From the NCBI GenBank assembly GCA_017451265.1, contig JAFSPU010000005.1:1-57130 (forward strand): DNA of 57,130 nt, written 5' to 3'. Made by a program: the position numbers and the translations under genes. Below are positions 1 through 6,947 of the stretch, piece after piece; the first letter of the stretch is position 1; each line of letters opens with the position of its first letter. Source of the stretch: Clostridiales bacterium (lineage in GTDB: Bacteria > Bacillota > Clostridia > Saccharofermentanales > Saccharofermentanaceae). Below the pieces are notes generated by a model, which saw only the letters and a program-made list of their open reading frames with translations, was not told where the DNA came from and did no database searches.

Positions 1-119
1 AGACCTACTCAATTACGACGGCGGCAAACCGCAACAAATAAACTAATCTAAGTATCAGCTGATGTGTTGGCTATTTTTATCTGACTGATATTGGCGATTT
101 TTGTCCGGCGCGGGAGTGG

Positions 120-515
120 CTAAATATGCCCGGCGCTAACATTGTTTATTGAACCGAGTAAAATGATAATGATCATTGACATTATCACCCCCCCTTGATA
201 AAGGGATCTAACCATATTTATCAACGGGAAGATGAAACCTGTAGATAGCGCAATAATTGTCGATAATGCAAGACACTTGATATAACTGTTGCAATGATAA
301 CCGCCGCTAAATGTTCTAACGGCAGCAAATGATAAACAGAACAGCAAGGTCGGAATAGCACATCGCGCAATAATAGACACGCCCAAAATAATCATGTATG
401 ACAAAACTCGCTCAAGCAACACTTGAACGTTATAAATATACTCAGCTTCGTCGCTCTTTGTTATTACATCGGCGACGATCATGCGTGATACTATTATTGC
501 CGATAACCGCTCCAT
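120..515 (-). CDS. AgrB-like peptide-processing membrane protease, C-terminally truncated
   Basis: AgrB proteins are membrane cysteine proteases that process and export cyclic autoinducing peptides. The motif RTFSGGYHCNSYIKC carries the family His (residue 74) and Cys (81), seven residues apart, and hydrophobic segments lie before and after it. The frame has 131 residues against roughly 190 in typical AgrB and stops with TAG right after SAGHI. Another 23 in-frame codons follow that stop, which suggests a nonsense mutation or decay. Start 515 follows a GAGAGGGG ribosome site. The upstream genes encode a LytTR regulator and a GHKL kinase, as in agr loci, but I found no AgrD precursor. The family call is firm; activity is doubtful. 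Confidence 0.75.
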   Translation of the reverse strand: MERLSAIIVSRMIVADVITKSDEAEYIYNVQVLLERVLSYMIILGVSIIARCAIPTLLFCLSFAAVRTFSGGYHCNSYIKCLALSTIIALSTGFIFPLINMVRSLYQGGVIMSMIIIILLGSINNVSAGHI

Positions 516-590
516 ATACCCCTCTCGTCAGTCTTGATTGTGATATGTCTATCACAACCCACTAACGGACTGAAGGGTTTAATGCCAGTT

Positions 591-623
591 TGACGAGTTT
601 GGTTAATATATGACGAGTTTGGT
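591..623 (-). promoter_or_regulatory. Direct repeats, candidate LytTR operator of agrB
   Basis: Two identical 13-bp copies of TGACGAGTTTGGT (591-603 and 611-623, + strand reading) start 20 bp apart, about two helical turns, in the gap between the kinase stop and the agrB start. LytTR regulators such as AgrA bind paired direct repeats about 21 bp apart, and a LytTR regulator is encoded two genes upstream. The binding assignment is inferred. Confidence 0.5.
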
Positions 624-627
624 AGAT

Positions 628-1908
628 TTATAAAAGAAATATGACAACTGAAATAAACTCGCCGTCTTGTTTTTCAAAGTAACAATTCCCCTCATTACGC
701 TCGACCGCTTCCCGTATATTGTCGAGACCAAAACCATGTGGAATAACATCATGTTTGCTGCTTTGCATAGCATCAGAAGCATCGTTACAGGAATTGCGCA
801 CAGAGAAAACAAATTGTTCATTTTCTACCAGGGCTTTGATATGTATATATCTACTATTCTCATCGCATTTCTCGGCCGACTCTATAGCGTTATTGAGTAT
901 ATTTGAGAAGATTACTATACTGTCACGTTCATCTAAATTGACCTTTGTCAGATCCCCTATATCTATTCTGACTGTAATATCTTTTGCTCTCGCTTCGGAG
1001 TATTTAGCATTAAAAATAGCCGACAATATTGAATTTCCTGTCTCAACTACATTCGCATTGTTAATGAGTTCAGCATTCTGCTTTTCCAAAATTGTAATTG
1101 CTTCATCGACATGTCCATCCTTGGCAAGCTTAAGAACCGCCGTTACCATATTCTTATACTCATGTTCTCTTTTACCCAGAATGTCACGCTCATTTGTCAT
1201 TTGCTCATATAATTTGAATTCTTCTTTTGCGTGTGATATCTCAATCCTGTCCTTCTGGGCAGCCAGACGAAGTCTCATCTCCTGTTTAATAAACCAGTAC
1301 ACGAATAGATTCATTATCAATAAAGACACAGCCATGAATGTAAATGTATTAGTCTGAAACGTGTTGATCGGACCATCAAAGCTATAAGCTTGAAGAATTA
1401 TAACGATCAACGAATATACAGGAAACGCTAAATATATAATCCACATCTTCGAATCTACATCATCGTCTTTATGTTTGGAGAAAATCCGCTTAAGCGCAAA
1501 TACGATGATCATCTGCATCAACTGGCTTATCGTACCCATATAAACGGACAGACTATTTTGCATTAATGTCGCGATTCTCAAATCAGGATCTATGATTTTC
1601 CAAACAGATATGATAAGCAGATCACAACTCATTACCATCGCATAAAACAGTACTGAAAGCACCAAGGATTTAACTACTGAGCCTTCATACAGTAATTTTG
1701 CAAGCAAATAGTTCTCTAATATTGCAAACAAGACTCTAATCGCTATCGTTTCAGGGAACAATACTGATACTGCAATAGCAATCACAATTAATATACTTAT
1801 GATAGAGACTTTGTATGCAATCGACTGCTTTCTCGGCTGTAAAAAAGCAGAAAAGAACGTGTTTGCTAAAACAAAAAATATAATATTGTTGATTATATCG
1901 TAGATCAA
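628..1908 (-). CDS. GHKL (AgrC-type) sensor histidine kinase
   Basis: This is a membrane sensor kinase of the quorum-sensing GHKL class. The N-terminal 200 or so residues form several hydrophobic helices. A dimerisation helix follows with KREHEYKNM as the likely phospho-accepting His region, then an HATPase_c-like domain with an N box (FSNILNNAIESAEK) and a G box (HGFGLDNIRE). I choose the TTG at 1908 because AAAGGAG lies seven bases upstream and it overlaps the regulator stop by four bases (TTGA), a coupling arrangement. A longer TTG start at 1932 is possible. It probably phosphorylates the LytTR regulator encoded just upstream. The ligand is unknown and the partner AgrB is truncated. Confidence 0.85.
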   Translation of the reverse strand: MIYDIINNIIFFVLANTFFSAFLQPRKQSIAYKVSIISILIVIAIAVSVLFPETIAIRVLFAILENYLLAKLLYEGSVVKSLVLSVLFYAMVMSCDLLIISVWKIIDPDLRIATLMQNSLSVYMGTISQLMQMIIVFALKRIFSKHKDDDVDSKMWIIYLAFPVYSLIVIILQAYSFDGPINTFQTNTFTFMAVSLLIMNLFVYWFIKQEMRLRLAAQKDRIEISHAKEEFKLYEQMTNERDILGKREHEYKNMVTAVLKLAKDGHVDEAITILEKQNAELINNANVVETGNSILSAIFNAKYSEARAKDITVRIDIGDLTKVNLDERDSIVIFSNILNNAIESAEKCDENSRYIHIKALVENEQFVFSVRNSCNDASDAMQSSKHDVIPHGFGLDNIREAVERNEGNCYFEKQDGEFISVVIFLL

Positions 1909-2645
1909 AGAACAGCTCCTTTTAATAGACAAAACTTCTTGTAAACTGCATCTGCCTTATTTCGAGCAATAGGCAAAGTAATCATCTCGTCGTCGCTTAT
2001 ACGAACGTCCATCTTGCCGTTATGTATTCTCATGGCATACTTAACATTCACGATATACCGCACATGAATCCTTATAAATCGTTCCGGCAACTCTTTCCCT
2101 GCCTCATCAAGACTGCACCGTCGGATAAGATGATCAGTATCTGTATCCATATCCTTAATGCAGTACTTTACATAATGATCATCGCTTTTGATGTAAATGA
2201 GATCATCTATCTTTACGGTGATTGACGAATCATACAGATTCAGGACAATATCTTCATTAATCGACTTATGACTAAGAACAAATTCTATGCATTCACAAAA
2301 TTCTGAGGCGAACGTCTTCTCCTGTTTCACAAGATATCTGACTGCTCTGTATTTATATCCCTCTCTGGTAAAATCATAAAAGTTCGTTGCAAATGCAATT
2401 GCTACATTGGAACACAGCGTATTTATTCTTTGGGCTGTATCAAAGCCGGTCAAACCATCCATCTGATAATCAAGAACAATTAGATCATAATCTTTAACCC
2501 TAGCTTCATTAGCAAGTAACGCATTCCCGGATTCGTAGATATCGCAAACATGGTCTATACGATTACCGTCAAGATAATCATCTACTATCTTCTTCTCATA
2601 TTCGAGGAACGGGCGGTTGTCATCACATATAGCTATCCGGATCAT
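1905..2645 (-). CDS. LytTR-family response regulator
   Basis: The 246-residue protein has an N-terminal receiver domain (MIRIAICDD acidic pocket; phospho-acceptor Asp in LDYQMDG near residue 59) and a C-terminal LytTR DNA-binding domain (IYIKSDDHYVKYC through FIRIHVRYIVNVKYA). It is the first gene of a minus-strand unit with the GHKL kinase and, after a gap, agrB. Its probable target is the pair of direct repeats at 591-623. The start codon ATG at 2645 gives the canonical receiver N terminus. Confidence 0.9.
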   Translation of the reverse strand: MIRIAICDDNRPFLEYEKKIVDDYLDGNRIDHVCDIYESGNALLANEARVKDYDLIVLDYQMDGLTGFDTAQRINTLCSNVAIAFATNFYDFTREGYKYRAVRYLVKQEKTFASEFCECIEFVLSHKSINEDIVLNLYDSSITVKIDDLIYIKSDDHYVKYCIKDMDTDTDHLIRRCSLDEAGKELPERFIRIHVRYIVNVKYAMRIHNGKMDVRISDDEMITLPIARNKADAVYKKFCLLKGAVL

Positions 2646-2745
2646 TGTAACCTAGATGATAATACTATATTCTCTGGCATCAAAGTATTATTTCTCTTTG
2701 TATGCGTTCTTTGTTTTTTGTACCATCGCATTCTATTTCTTCATG

Positions 2746-2878
2746 TTGACAATTTCAAAAAAAGGTAGTAGTATGGGTTTGGGTAATTATGCGAATTTCC
2801 AAATGGATGAATTGCCTGGTATTTACAATAACATATCTGCACTACATAACGGTTGTTCACAAGAGCAACCGCTTTTTT
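2746..2878 (+). ncRNA. Candidate small RNA unit: promoter to terminator
   Basis: A -35 box TTGACA (2746-2751), a 17-bp spacer and a -10 TAGTAT (2769-2774) predict a start near 2781. About 70 bp later a 9-bp hairpin (2850-2858 with 2863-2871, loop ACAA, one G-U) is followed by six T. The predicted transcript is about 98 nt and contains no ORF with a convincing ribosome site. It diverges from the LytTR regulator gene. It might instead be the attenuated leader of the mobile-element region to its right. Confidence 0.4.
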
Positions 2879-2909
2879 GATTTTAAAACACGCGAAAGGA
2901 GGGAAAGGT

Positions 2910-2981
2910 ATGTTACAGGATCGGATGATGGAAATGTACGCGCAGGGCGAAGCGGTACCTGCGTGTAGATTTCCACCTTAG
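2910..2981 (+). CDS. Short peptide ORF at the entry of the mobilization region
   Basis: This 23-codon ORF (begins MLQDRMMEMYAQGEAV) has an excellent ribosome site (AGGAGGGAAAGG) next to its ATG. It sits between the terminator at 2878 and the oriT palindromes. I recognise no family. It could be a translated leader for the mobilization operon. Support comes only from the ribosome site and context. Confidence 0.35.
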   Translation: MLQDRMMEMYAQGEAVPACRFPP

Positions 2982-2992
2982 AATGACGGGGT

Positions 2993-3214
2993 CAAGGGGG
3001 TCCCCTTGCACACCACCTTGCTTGCAAGGTGTAGTGTGTTACACCCACAGATATAGAAAGAATATCTAGGGAGGTCAGTCTTCCAGTGGACGACTGACCG
3101 TACGACGATATTCGAGGTTGTTGGGGAGATATAAGAGCGCCACTGATCCTGCGCTCTTATAACGACACAACAAAGCTTTGTTGTGAAATTGTCCGCCGCT
3201 TATTGCGGACAATT
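2993..3214. repeat. Cluster of perfect inverted repeats (oriT/hairpin region)
   Basis: About 220 bp carry consecutive inverted repeats: CAAGGGG/CCCCTTG near 2993-3008; ACCTTGC/GCAAGGT 3015-3030; GGTCAGTC/GACTGACC 3073-3099 nested inside GAATATC/GATATTC 3060-3113; ATAAGAGCGC/GCGCTCTTAT 3131-3160; a 20-bp perfect palindrome at 3166-3185; AATTGTCCGC/GCGGACAATT 3187-3214. This density is typical of transfer or replication origins and precedes a relaxase gene. A longer repeat, GCAAGATGTCA with TGACATCTTGC, lies between here and the relaxase. Confidence 0.8.
3015..3045 (+). other. oriT: oriT nic site of the MobV type
   Basis: The 10-mer TAGTGTGTTA at 3032-3041 matches the pMV158-type nic sequence, cut between the last G and TT (here 3038/3039). 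One base before it is the hairpin ACCTTGC-TT-GCAAGGT (3015-3030), the usual companion of a MobV nic. The relaxase gene downstream on the same strand belongs to MobV. The nick position is inferred from the family. Confidence 0.75.
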
Positions 3215-3336
3215 CCACATAAGAAGCGTCCTTCTATTTCTGTTGCGGTGTATAGACCGTAGATAACTGCAAGATGTCATCGTCACTTTTACGCGACCTC
3301 ATTATTTACTGACATCTTGCCCAAACACGAAGAGAG

Positions 3337-3361
3337 CCTCGCTAAAAGAAGCGGGGTTTTT
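3337..3361 (+). terminator. Hairpin terminator upstream of the relaxase gene
   Basis: CCTCGCT (3337-3343) pairs with AGCGGGG (3350-3356) over a six-base loop and is followed by TTTTT. It lies 40 bp before the relaxase start, so it ends transcription from the oriT side or acts as an attenuator. Confidence 0.6.
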
Positions 3362-3399
3362 ATTTTGCCCAAAAACATAACTACGAAAGGAATCTAAAA

Positions 3400-4401
3400 A
3401 TGTCATACGCAATAATGAGAATCAGCAAATGCAAAATGGGAGCCGTCGGGCGACTCGAAAAACATCATGAACGTCTGAAGGATGAGTATAAGAGTAATCC
3501 GGATATTGATATCAGTCGTATCCGCTATGATTATCACGTAAAATACCCGACTGACAGCTATAGGAATATGATCCTGAAAAGGATTCAGACCGTCGGATGC
3601 CGAATGCGCAAAGACAGTGTTGTTATGCAAGATTGTATATGTACGGCCTCGCCTGATTTTTTCAAAGGCATGTCGCAAGCCGGCATCGAAGCCTTTTTCA
3701 AAAGAGCATATGAATTCTTTGCAGATAAGTTTGGAGAGGACAACATCCTTTCCGCAGTAGTCCATCTCGATGAACATAGTCCACACATGCACATCTGCTT
3801 CGTCCCCATTACTGACAAAGGGAAACTGTCTTCCAAGACAATTATTGGCGGGCCGCAGGGTCTCGTAAAGCTGCAGGATGATTTCTATGGACATATGGTG
3901 AAGTACTATCCCAGTATTCAACGAGGGATACCCAAACGGATTACACATCGTGAACATTTGCCGACATATCTTTTCAAGAATGCCGATTTGCTCATGTCGC
4001 ATTACGAAGAAATCTCTCAAGCTATCAGTGATATCGGAATGATAAAGAGCAAGGAGAAAAAGAGTCAGGCTATAGAGCTCATCTCCCGCTATGCTCCCGA
4101 GATGGCAAAGATGAAGGAGCAGATCAAATCCGTCAACGACCATGTTGAGAGACTTCAGAGAAGAATCGAAATACAAGCAGGTGTCAGTCAGTACTGGCAG
4201 GGAAAGACGGAAGAACTCGAGAAAGCCGTCAAAGAACGTGAAGGTCAGATTGATGAGCTTCAAGCCAAACAGCAGAAACTGCAAAAACAGATTAGTCTCC
4301 TGCCTCCGGGTTTACTGGAAGAACTCGAAGAAAAGGAGCGTGCTCGCAGAAAAACAGAAAACTTACTAAAAAGAAAGGGTAAAGGCGGAATAGCCAGGTG
4401 A
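3400..4401 (+). CDS. mobV: MobV/Pre-family relaxase
   Basis: Relaxases of this family nick oriT and lead the strand into a recipient using a helper conjugation system. The 333-residue protein has the N-terminal family signature (KHHERLKDEY followed by NPDIDISR) and the metal-binding motif HLDEHSPHMH at residues 122-131. The C-terminal third (about 220-333) is charged and coiled-coil-like. The ATG follows a GAAAGGA ribosome site. The nic sequence lies 360 bp upstream. No type IV secretion genes are present, so the element is mobilizable rather than self-transmissible. Confidence 0.93.
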   Translation: MSYAIMRISKCKMGAVGRLEKHHERLKDEYKSNPDIDISRIRYDYHVKYPTDSYRNMILKRIQTVGCRMRKDSVVMQDCICTASPDFFKGMSQAGIEAFFKRAYEFFADKFGEDNILSAVVHLDEHSPHMHICFVPITDKGKLSSKTIIGGPQGLVKLQDDFYGHMVKYYPSIQRGIPKRITHREHLPTYLFKNADLLMSHYEEISQAISDIGMIKSKEKKSQAIELISRYAPEMAKMKEQIKSVNDHVERLQRRIEIQAGVSQYWQGKTEELEKAVKEREGQIDELQAKQQKLQKQISLLPPGLLEELEEKERARRKTENLLKRKGKGGIAR

Positions 4402-4406
4402 ATATT

Positions 4407-4577
4407 ATGAGTAAAGATGAACTAACAGCATATAACAACTTCACGGATTTGTTAGCAAGTCTAATTGCAAAGTATGGGAATAAGGTATCCAACCTTCCTG
4501 AAGATAAGCGTGCGCTACGCAGAAGACTCAAGATGTATATAAAGTTGTTAGGGTCCTTTTATGAGACTGATTCGTAA
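4407..4577 (+). CDS. Small basic protein of the mobilizable element
   Basis: The 56-residue frame starts five bases after the relaxase stop and reads on without interruption as a helical, Arg/Lys-rich peptide (KRALRRRLKMYIK near residues 35-47). I recognise no family. Its placement suggests an operon with the relaxase and perhaps an accessory mobilization role, which is inference. The ribosome site is weak, so translation may depend on coupling. Confidence 0.5.
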   Translation: MSKDELTAYNNFTDLLASLIAKYGNKVSNLPEDKRALRRRLKMYIKLLGSFYETDS

Positions 4578-4600
4578 TGCTTTTATATGATTATAGCTGA

Positions 4601-4646
4601 TATAATTACAGTGTTGGTCTCCGTCATTCACGGTAGGCGGTACGCC
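4601..4646 (+). promoter_or_regulatory. Toxin mRNA promoter and 5' par-like repeats
   Basis: An extended -10 (TGATATAAT, hexamer 4601-4606) predicts a start near 4613. The transcript would begin with TTGGTCTCCGTC (4614-4625) and then CGGTACGCC (4638-4646). The same two blocks recur on the opposite strand at 4877-4851. In the par locus of pAD1 the equivalent repeats (DRa, DRb) at the 5' ends of both RNAs mediate pairing. Confidence 0.6.
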
Positions 4647-4703
4647 CTTTTTGCTCTCATGCAGTTTTACTGCAATCCGATGAGAGACAGGGGGTGAATT
4701 GTT

Positions 4704-4829
4704 ATGATCTCCATATTAGATCTGATTACTATTATCGGATTTATCTGGGGCGTTTTCTCCGTCGGGTTCACTCTCGGTCGGACATTCGAAAAAATCAGGC
4801 ATGAAAAAAGCCGCCAGCGTTCAAGATAA
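4704..4829 (+). CDS. Fst/holin-like single-TM peptide, putative type I toxin
   Basis: The 41-residue peptide has one hydrophobic helix (residues about 3-26, ILDLITIIGFIWGVFSVGF) and a strongly basic tail (KIRHEKSRQRSR), the usual build of type I toxins. A purine-rich GGGGGTGAA ribosome site precedes the ATG at 4704. The mRNA leader carries repeats shared with a convergent antisense RNA, and both units meet at the hairpin 4807-4837. In par-type systems the antisense RNA blocks translation and loss of the locus releases the toxin. Toxicity is inferred from this layout. Confidence 0.6.
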   Translation: MISILDLITIIGFIWGVFSVGFTLGRTFEKIRHEKSRQRSR

Positions 4830-4881
4830 GCGGCTTTAATGTCTCTATCTGGCGTACCGTCTATCGACGGGGACCAATTTC
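4801..4881 (-). ncRNA. Putative antitoxin antisense RNA (par RNA II-like)
   Basis: On the minus strand, TTGAAA (4916-4911), 17 bp and TAACAT (4893-4888) predict a start near 4881. The RNA would open with TTGGTCCCCGTC and CGGTACGCC (4877-4851), matching the toxin leader. It would end at the hairpin AAAGCCGC/GCGGCTTT (4837-4807) followed by six T on this strand. That gives about 80 nt, close in size to par RNA II. Confidence 0.55.
4807..4837. terminator. Bidirectional hairpin shared by toxin and antisense RNAs
   Basis: The 8-bp stem AAAGCCGC (4807-4814) / GCGGCTTT (4830-4837) overlaps the last codons of the toxin frame. The T tract is longer on the minus strand, so it mainly ends the antisense RNA. 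Confidence 0.65.
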
Positions 4882-4927
4882 ATTCTTATGTTATCACACG
4901 AACTTTAAGGTTTCAACGAATTACGCA

Positions 4928-4970
4928 TTGTGTAAACTGACTGCGCGTATTACAATGTACGCATAGCGTA
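4928..4970 (+). promoter_or_regulatory. Promoter with palindromic operators for the HTH/recombinase pair
   Basis: TTGTGT (4928-4933), 17 bp and TACAAT (4951-4956) form a promoter. Related half-sites surround it: TTACGC/GTGTAA at 4921-4935, GCGTA/TACGC around 4945-4962, and TACGC-ATA-GCGTA at 4958-4970. Overlapping operators suggest autoregulation by the HTH protein just downstream. Confidence 0.5.
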
Positions 4971-4989
4971 AATGCGAGGTAAAAGCAAT

Positions 4990-5190
4990 ATGGATACTCA
5001 AGACAAGATCATAGAATTGAGAAAAGCGACCGGCATGAACCGCAAGGTGTTCTGTGAGTACTTTAAAATACCCTACAGAACAGTAACAGATTGGGAGTTG
5101 GGCAATAGAAGATGTCCTGATTATGTGCTAAGGCTGCTTGAATACTACATAAGAATGAATCATTTAGATACAGAAATAGAGGAAGAATAA
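4990..5190 (+). CDS. Small helix-turn-helix DNA-binding protein
   Basis: The 66-residue protein resembles Cro/XRE-like or excisionase-type HTH peptides: an N-terminal helix (DKIIELRKATGMNRK), a recognition region (FKIPYRTVTDWELGNRRCP) and a short helical tail. I start it at the ATG at 4990, after GAGGTAAAAG, rather than the GTG-type extension at 4972. Its TAA is directly followed by the recombinase ATG, so the two are co-translated. It may repress the operon or act as a recombination directionality factor. Confidence 0.75.
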   Translation: MDTQDKIIELRKATGMNRKVFCEYFKIPYRTVTDWELGNRRCPDYVLRLLEYYIRMNHLDTEIEEE

Positions 5191-6879
5191 ATGCATAAGA
5201 AAAGAACTAAGTGCTATATATACACACGAGTATCGACTTCGATACAAGTCGATGGTTACAGCCTTGATGCTCAAAAAGACAAGCTGCGTAAGTATGCAGA
5301 CTTTCAGGATATGGAAATTGCAGGCGAATACTCAGACGAAGGAGTATCAGGGAAAAACATCATCGGCCGACCGGAGTTTCAAAGGATGATGCAAGATATC
5401 GAAGATGGAAAAGATGATGTGTCTTTTGTTCTGGTCTTTAAATTATCCCGATTTGGAAGAAATGCCGCTGACGTCTTAAGTTCTCTCCAGAAAATGCAAG
5501 ATTTTGATGTAAATCTGATCTGCGTAGAAGATGGTATCGACAGTTCCAAAGATGCAGGTAAACTTATGATCTCCGTTTTATCGGCTGTTGCAGAAATCGA
5601 GCGCGAGAATATCCGTACACAAACCATGGCAGGCCGAGAACAGAAGGCTCGCGAAGGAAAATGGAATGGCGGTTTTGCACCTTATGGTTATAAGCTTGAA
5701 GATGGTGAACTAAAGATTGCAGAAGATGAAGTCGAGATTATCAGAATCATTTTTGACCGTCATGTGAATATGGGCGAAGGCCCTGTTACCATAGCCAGAT
5801 ATCTTAACGATCATGGCTACAAAAAGAAACTCAGGCAGAACAACACAATTCCCGGATTCTCTGAGTCTTTTGTAAAGAAAGTACTTGCTAACCCTGTATA
5901 CGCAGGTAAGATCGCTTACGGGAGAAGGAAAACAGAAAAGAAACCCGGAACTCATAACGAGATGCACATAGTTGCACAAGACGATTATCCTGTATACGAA
6001 GGAATGCATGAAGCAATTATCTCAGAAGAGATGTGGAATATAGTTGAAGAACGTCGCAAGAAAAAATCTTCTATAAGAGCGCCTAAGACCAATTGTCATG
6101 TAGCAATACTATCCGGTATATTGAAGTGTCCATGTTGCGGTAAGGGAATGTATTCAAACACATCAAAACCACATGGCAAGGACAACAGGGAACGTAATTA
6201 TTATTACTGTAAGTGCAATGCTCAAGAAACCGGGCACAAATGCGACTTCAGAACTAATATTGAGAGTAGAAAGTTCGAGAAAGAAGTCGAATATGTCATA
6301 ACAAATCTGGTGAAGAATCCCCTCTTTGCAGATGCTATTAAAACAAAGATAGGAGAAAATATTGACACAAAAGAGCTGGATAAAAAGTTGAAGACTCTTA
6401 AGGAAAAACTTCATCAGGCAGAAACCACTAAGACTCGTATAGAGAAACAAATGGATGAACTTCCATATGACGATCCGATTTATGATCGTAAGATCAGTGA
6501 CCTTCAAAAACGCTGCGACAAACAATATGATGCGATGCTTGAAACCGAGAAAGCTATAGAAGAAGTAAAGCTGCAGCTTGTTAATATCCGCGAGAAGCGT
6601 CTGTCCCAGGAAAGCATCTACAATGTGCTACTTGCCTTTGATGATCTGTACGACTCCTTCGAACCGATGGAGAAAAAGCTATTCTTTAGAAGCTTCCTTG
6701 AAAAGATTGAAATCTTCCCTCAGAAGCGTGCTGATGGAACATACCTTAAGAAACTCGTGTTTAACTTCCCTATCCCTTCTTTAAAAGGAAAATTGGAGAA
6801 GGAAATATCTTTGGAATACTCGGATATGCTTGAGACGGTTGTCCTTTTGTCCAAACTTTCCAGTGCACCCATGATCTGA
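5191..6879 (+). CDS. Large serine recombinase (integrase) of the element
   Basis: The 562-residue protein should catalyse integration and excision of the element. The N-terminal resolvase domain has catalytic Ser15 in YTRVSTS, the KLSRFGRN arginine region and the EIERENI helix E. A recombinase domain follows (about 160-290). Next come a zinc ribbon (LKCPCCGKGM ... YYYCKC ... CDF), a long coiled coil (about 390-470) and the C-terminal LETVVLLSKLS motif. It is the last gene of the element: base composition changes right after its stop. A relic of a related recombinase tail lies at 11.6-11.85 kb. Confidence 0.95.
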   Translation: MHKKRTKCYIYTRVSTSIQVDGYSLDAQKDKLRKYADFQDMEIAGEYSDEGVSGKNIIGRPEFQRMMQDIEDGKDDVSFVLVFKLSRFGRNAADVLSSLQKMQDFDVNLICVEDGIDSSKDAGKLMISVLSAVAEIERENIRTQTMAGREQKAREGKWNGGFAPYGYKLEDGELKIAEDEVEIIRIIFDRHVNMGEGPVTIARYLNDHGYKKKLRQNNTIPGFSESFVKKVLANPVYAGKIAYGRRKTEKKPGTHNEMHIVAQDDYPVYEGMHEAIISEEMWNIVEERRKKKSSIRAPKTNCHVAILSGILKCPCCGKGMYSNTSKPHGKDNRERNYYYCKCNAQETGHKCDFRTNIESRKFEKEVEYVITNLVKNPLFADAIKTKIGENIDTKELDKKLKTLKEKLHQAETTKTRIEKQMDELPYDDPIYDRKISDLQKRCDKQYDAMLETEKAIEEVKLQLVNIREKRLSQESIYNVLLAFDDLYDSFEPMEKKLFFRSFLEKIEIFPQKRADGTYLKKLVFNFPIPSLKGKLEKEISLEYSDMLETVVLLSKLSSAPMI

Positions 6880-6947
6880 ATGGACTCTTTGTATTAGTAG
6901 TCACATTAGTAGCAGACTAACAAACACATCAACAAAGGAGTCTCATC

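Noticed and set aside
719-1357. Long open frames opposite real genes (here opposite the sensor kinase; also opposite pgaC, the hydrogenase genes, acyl-CoA synthetase and others)
   Set aside because: They lack ribosome sites and family motifs, and the opposite strand encodes recognisable proteins, so they are shadows of codon bias.
2773-2880. Possible AgrD precursor encoded at MGLGNYANFQMDELPGIYNN
   Set aside because: The ATG overlaps the -10 box of the predicted promoter, the end of the frame runs through the terminator hairpin, and the amphipathic leader and the acidic tail of AgrD are missing.
1-6947. Exact left and right ends of the mobilizable element
   Set aside because: The right end is probably just after 6879, but I found no convincing direct repeat or att core on the left, so no attachment sites are annotated.
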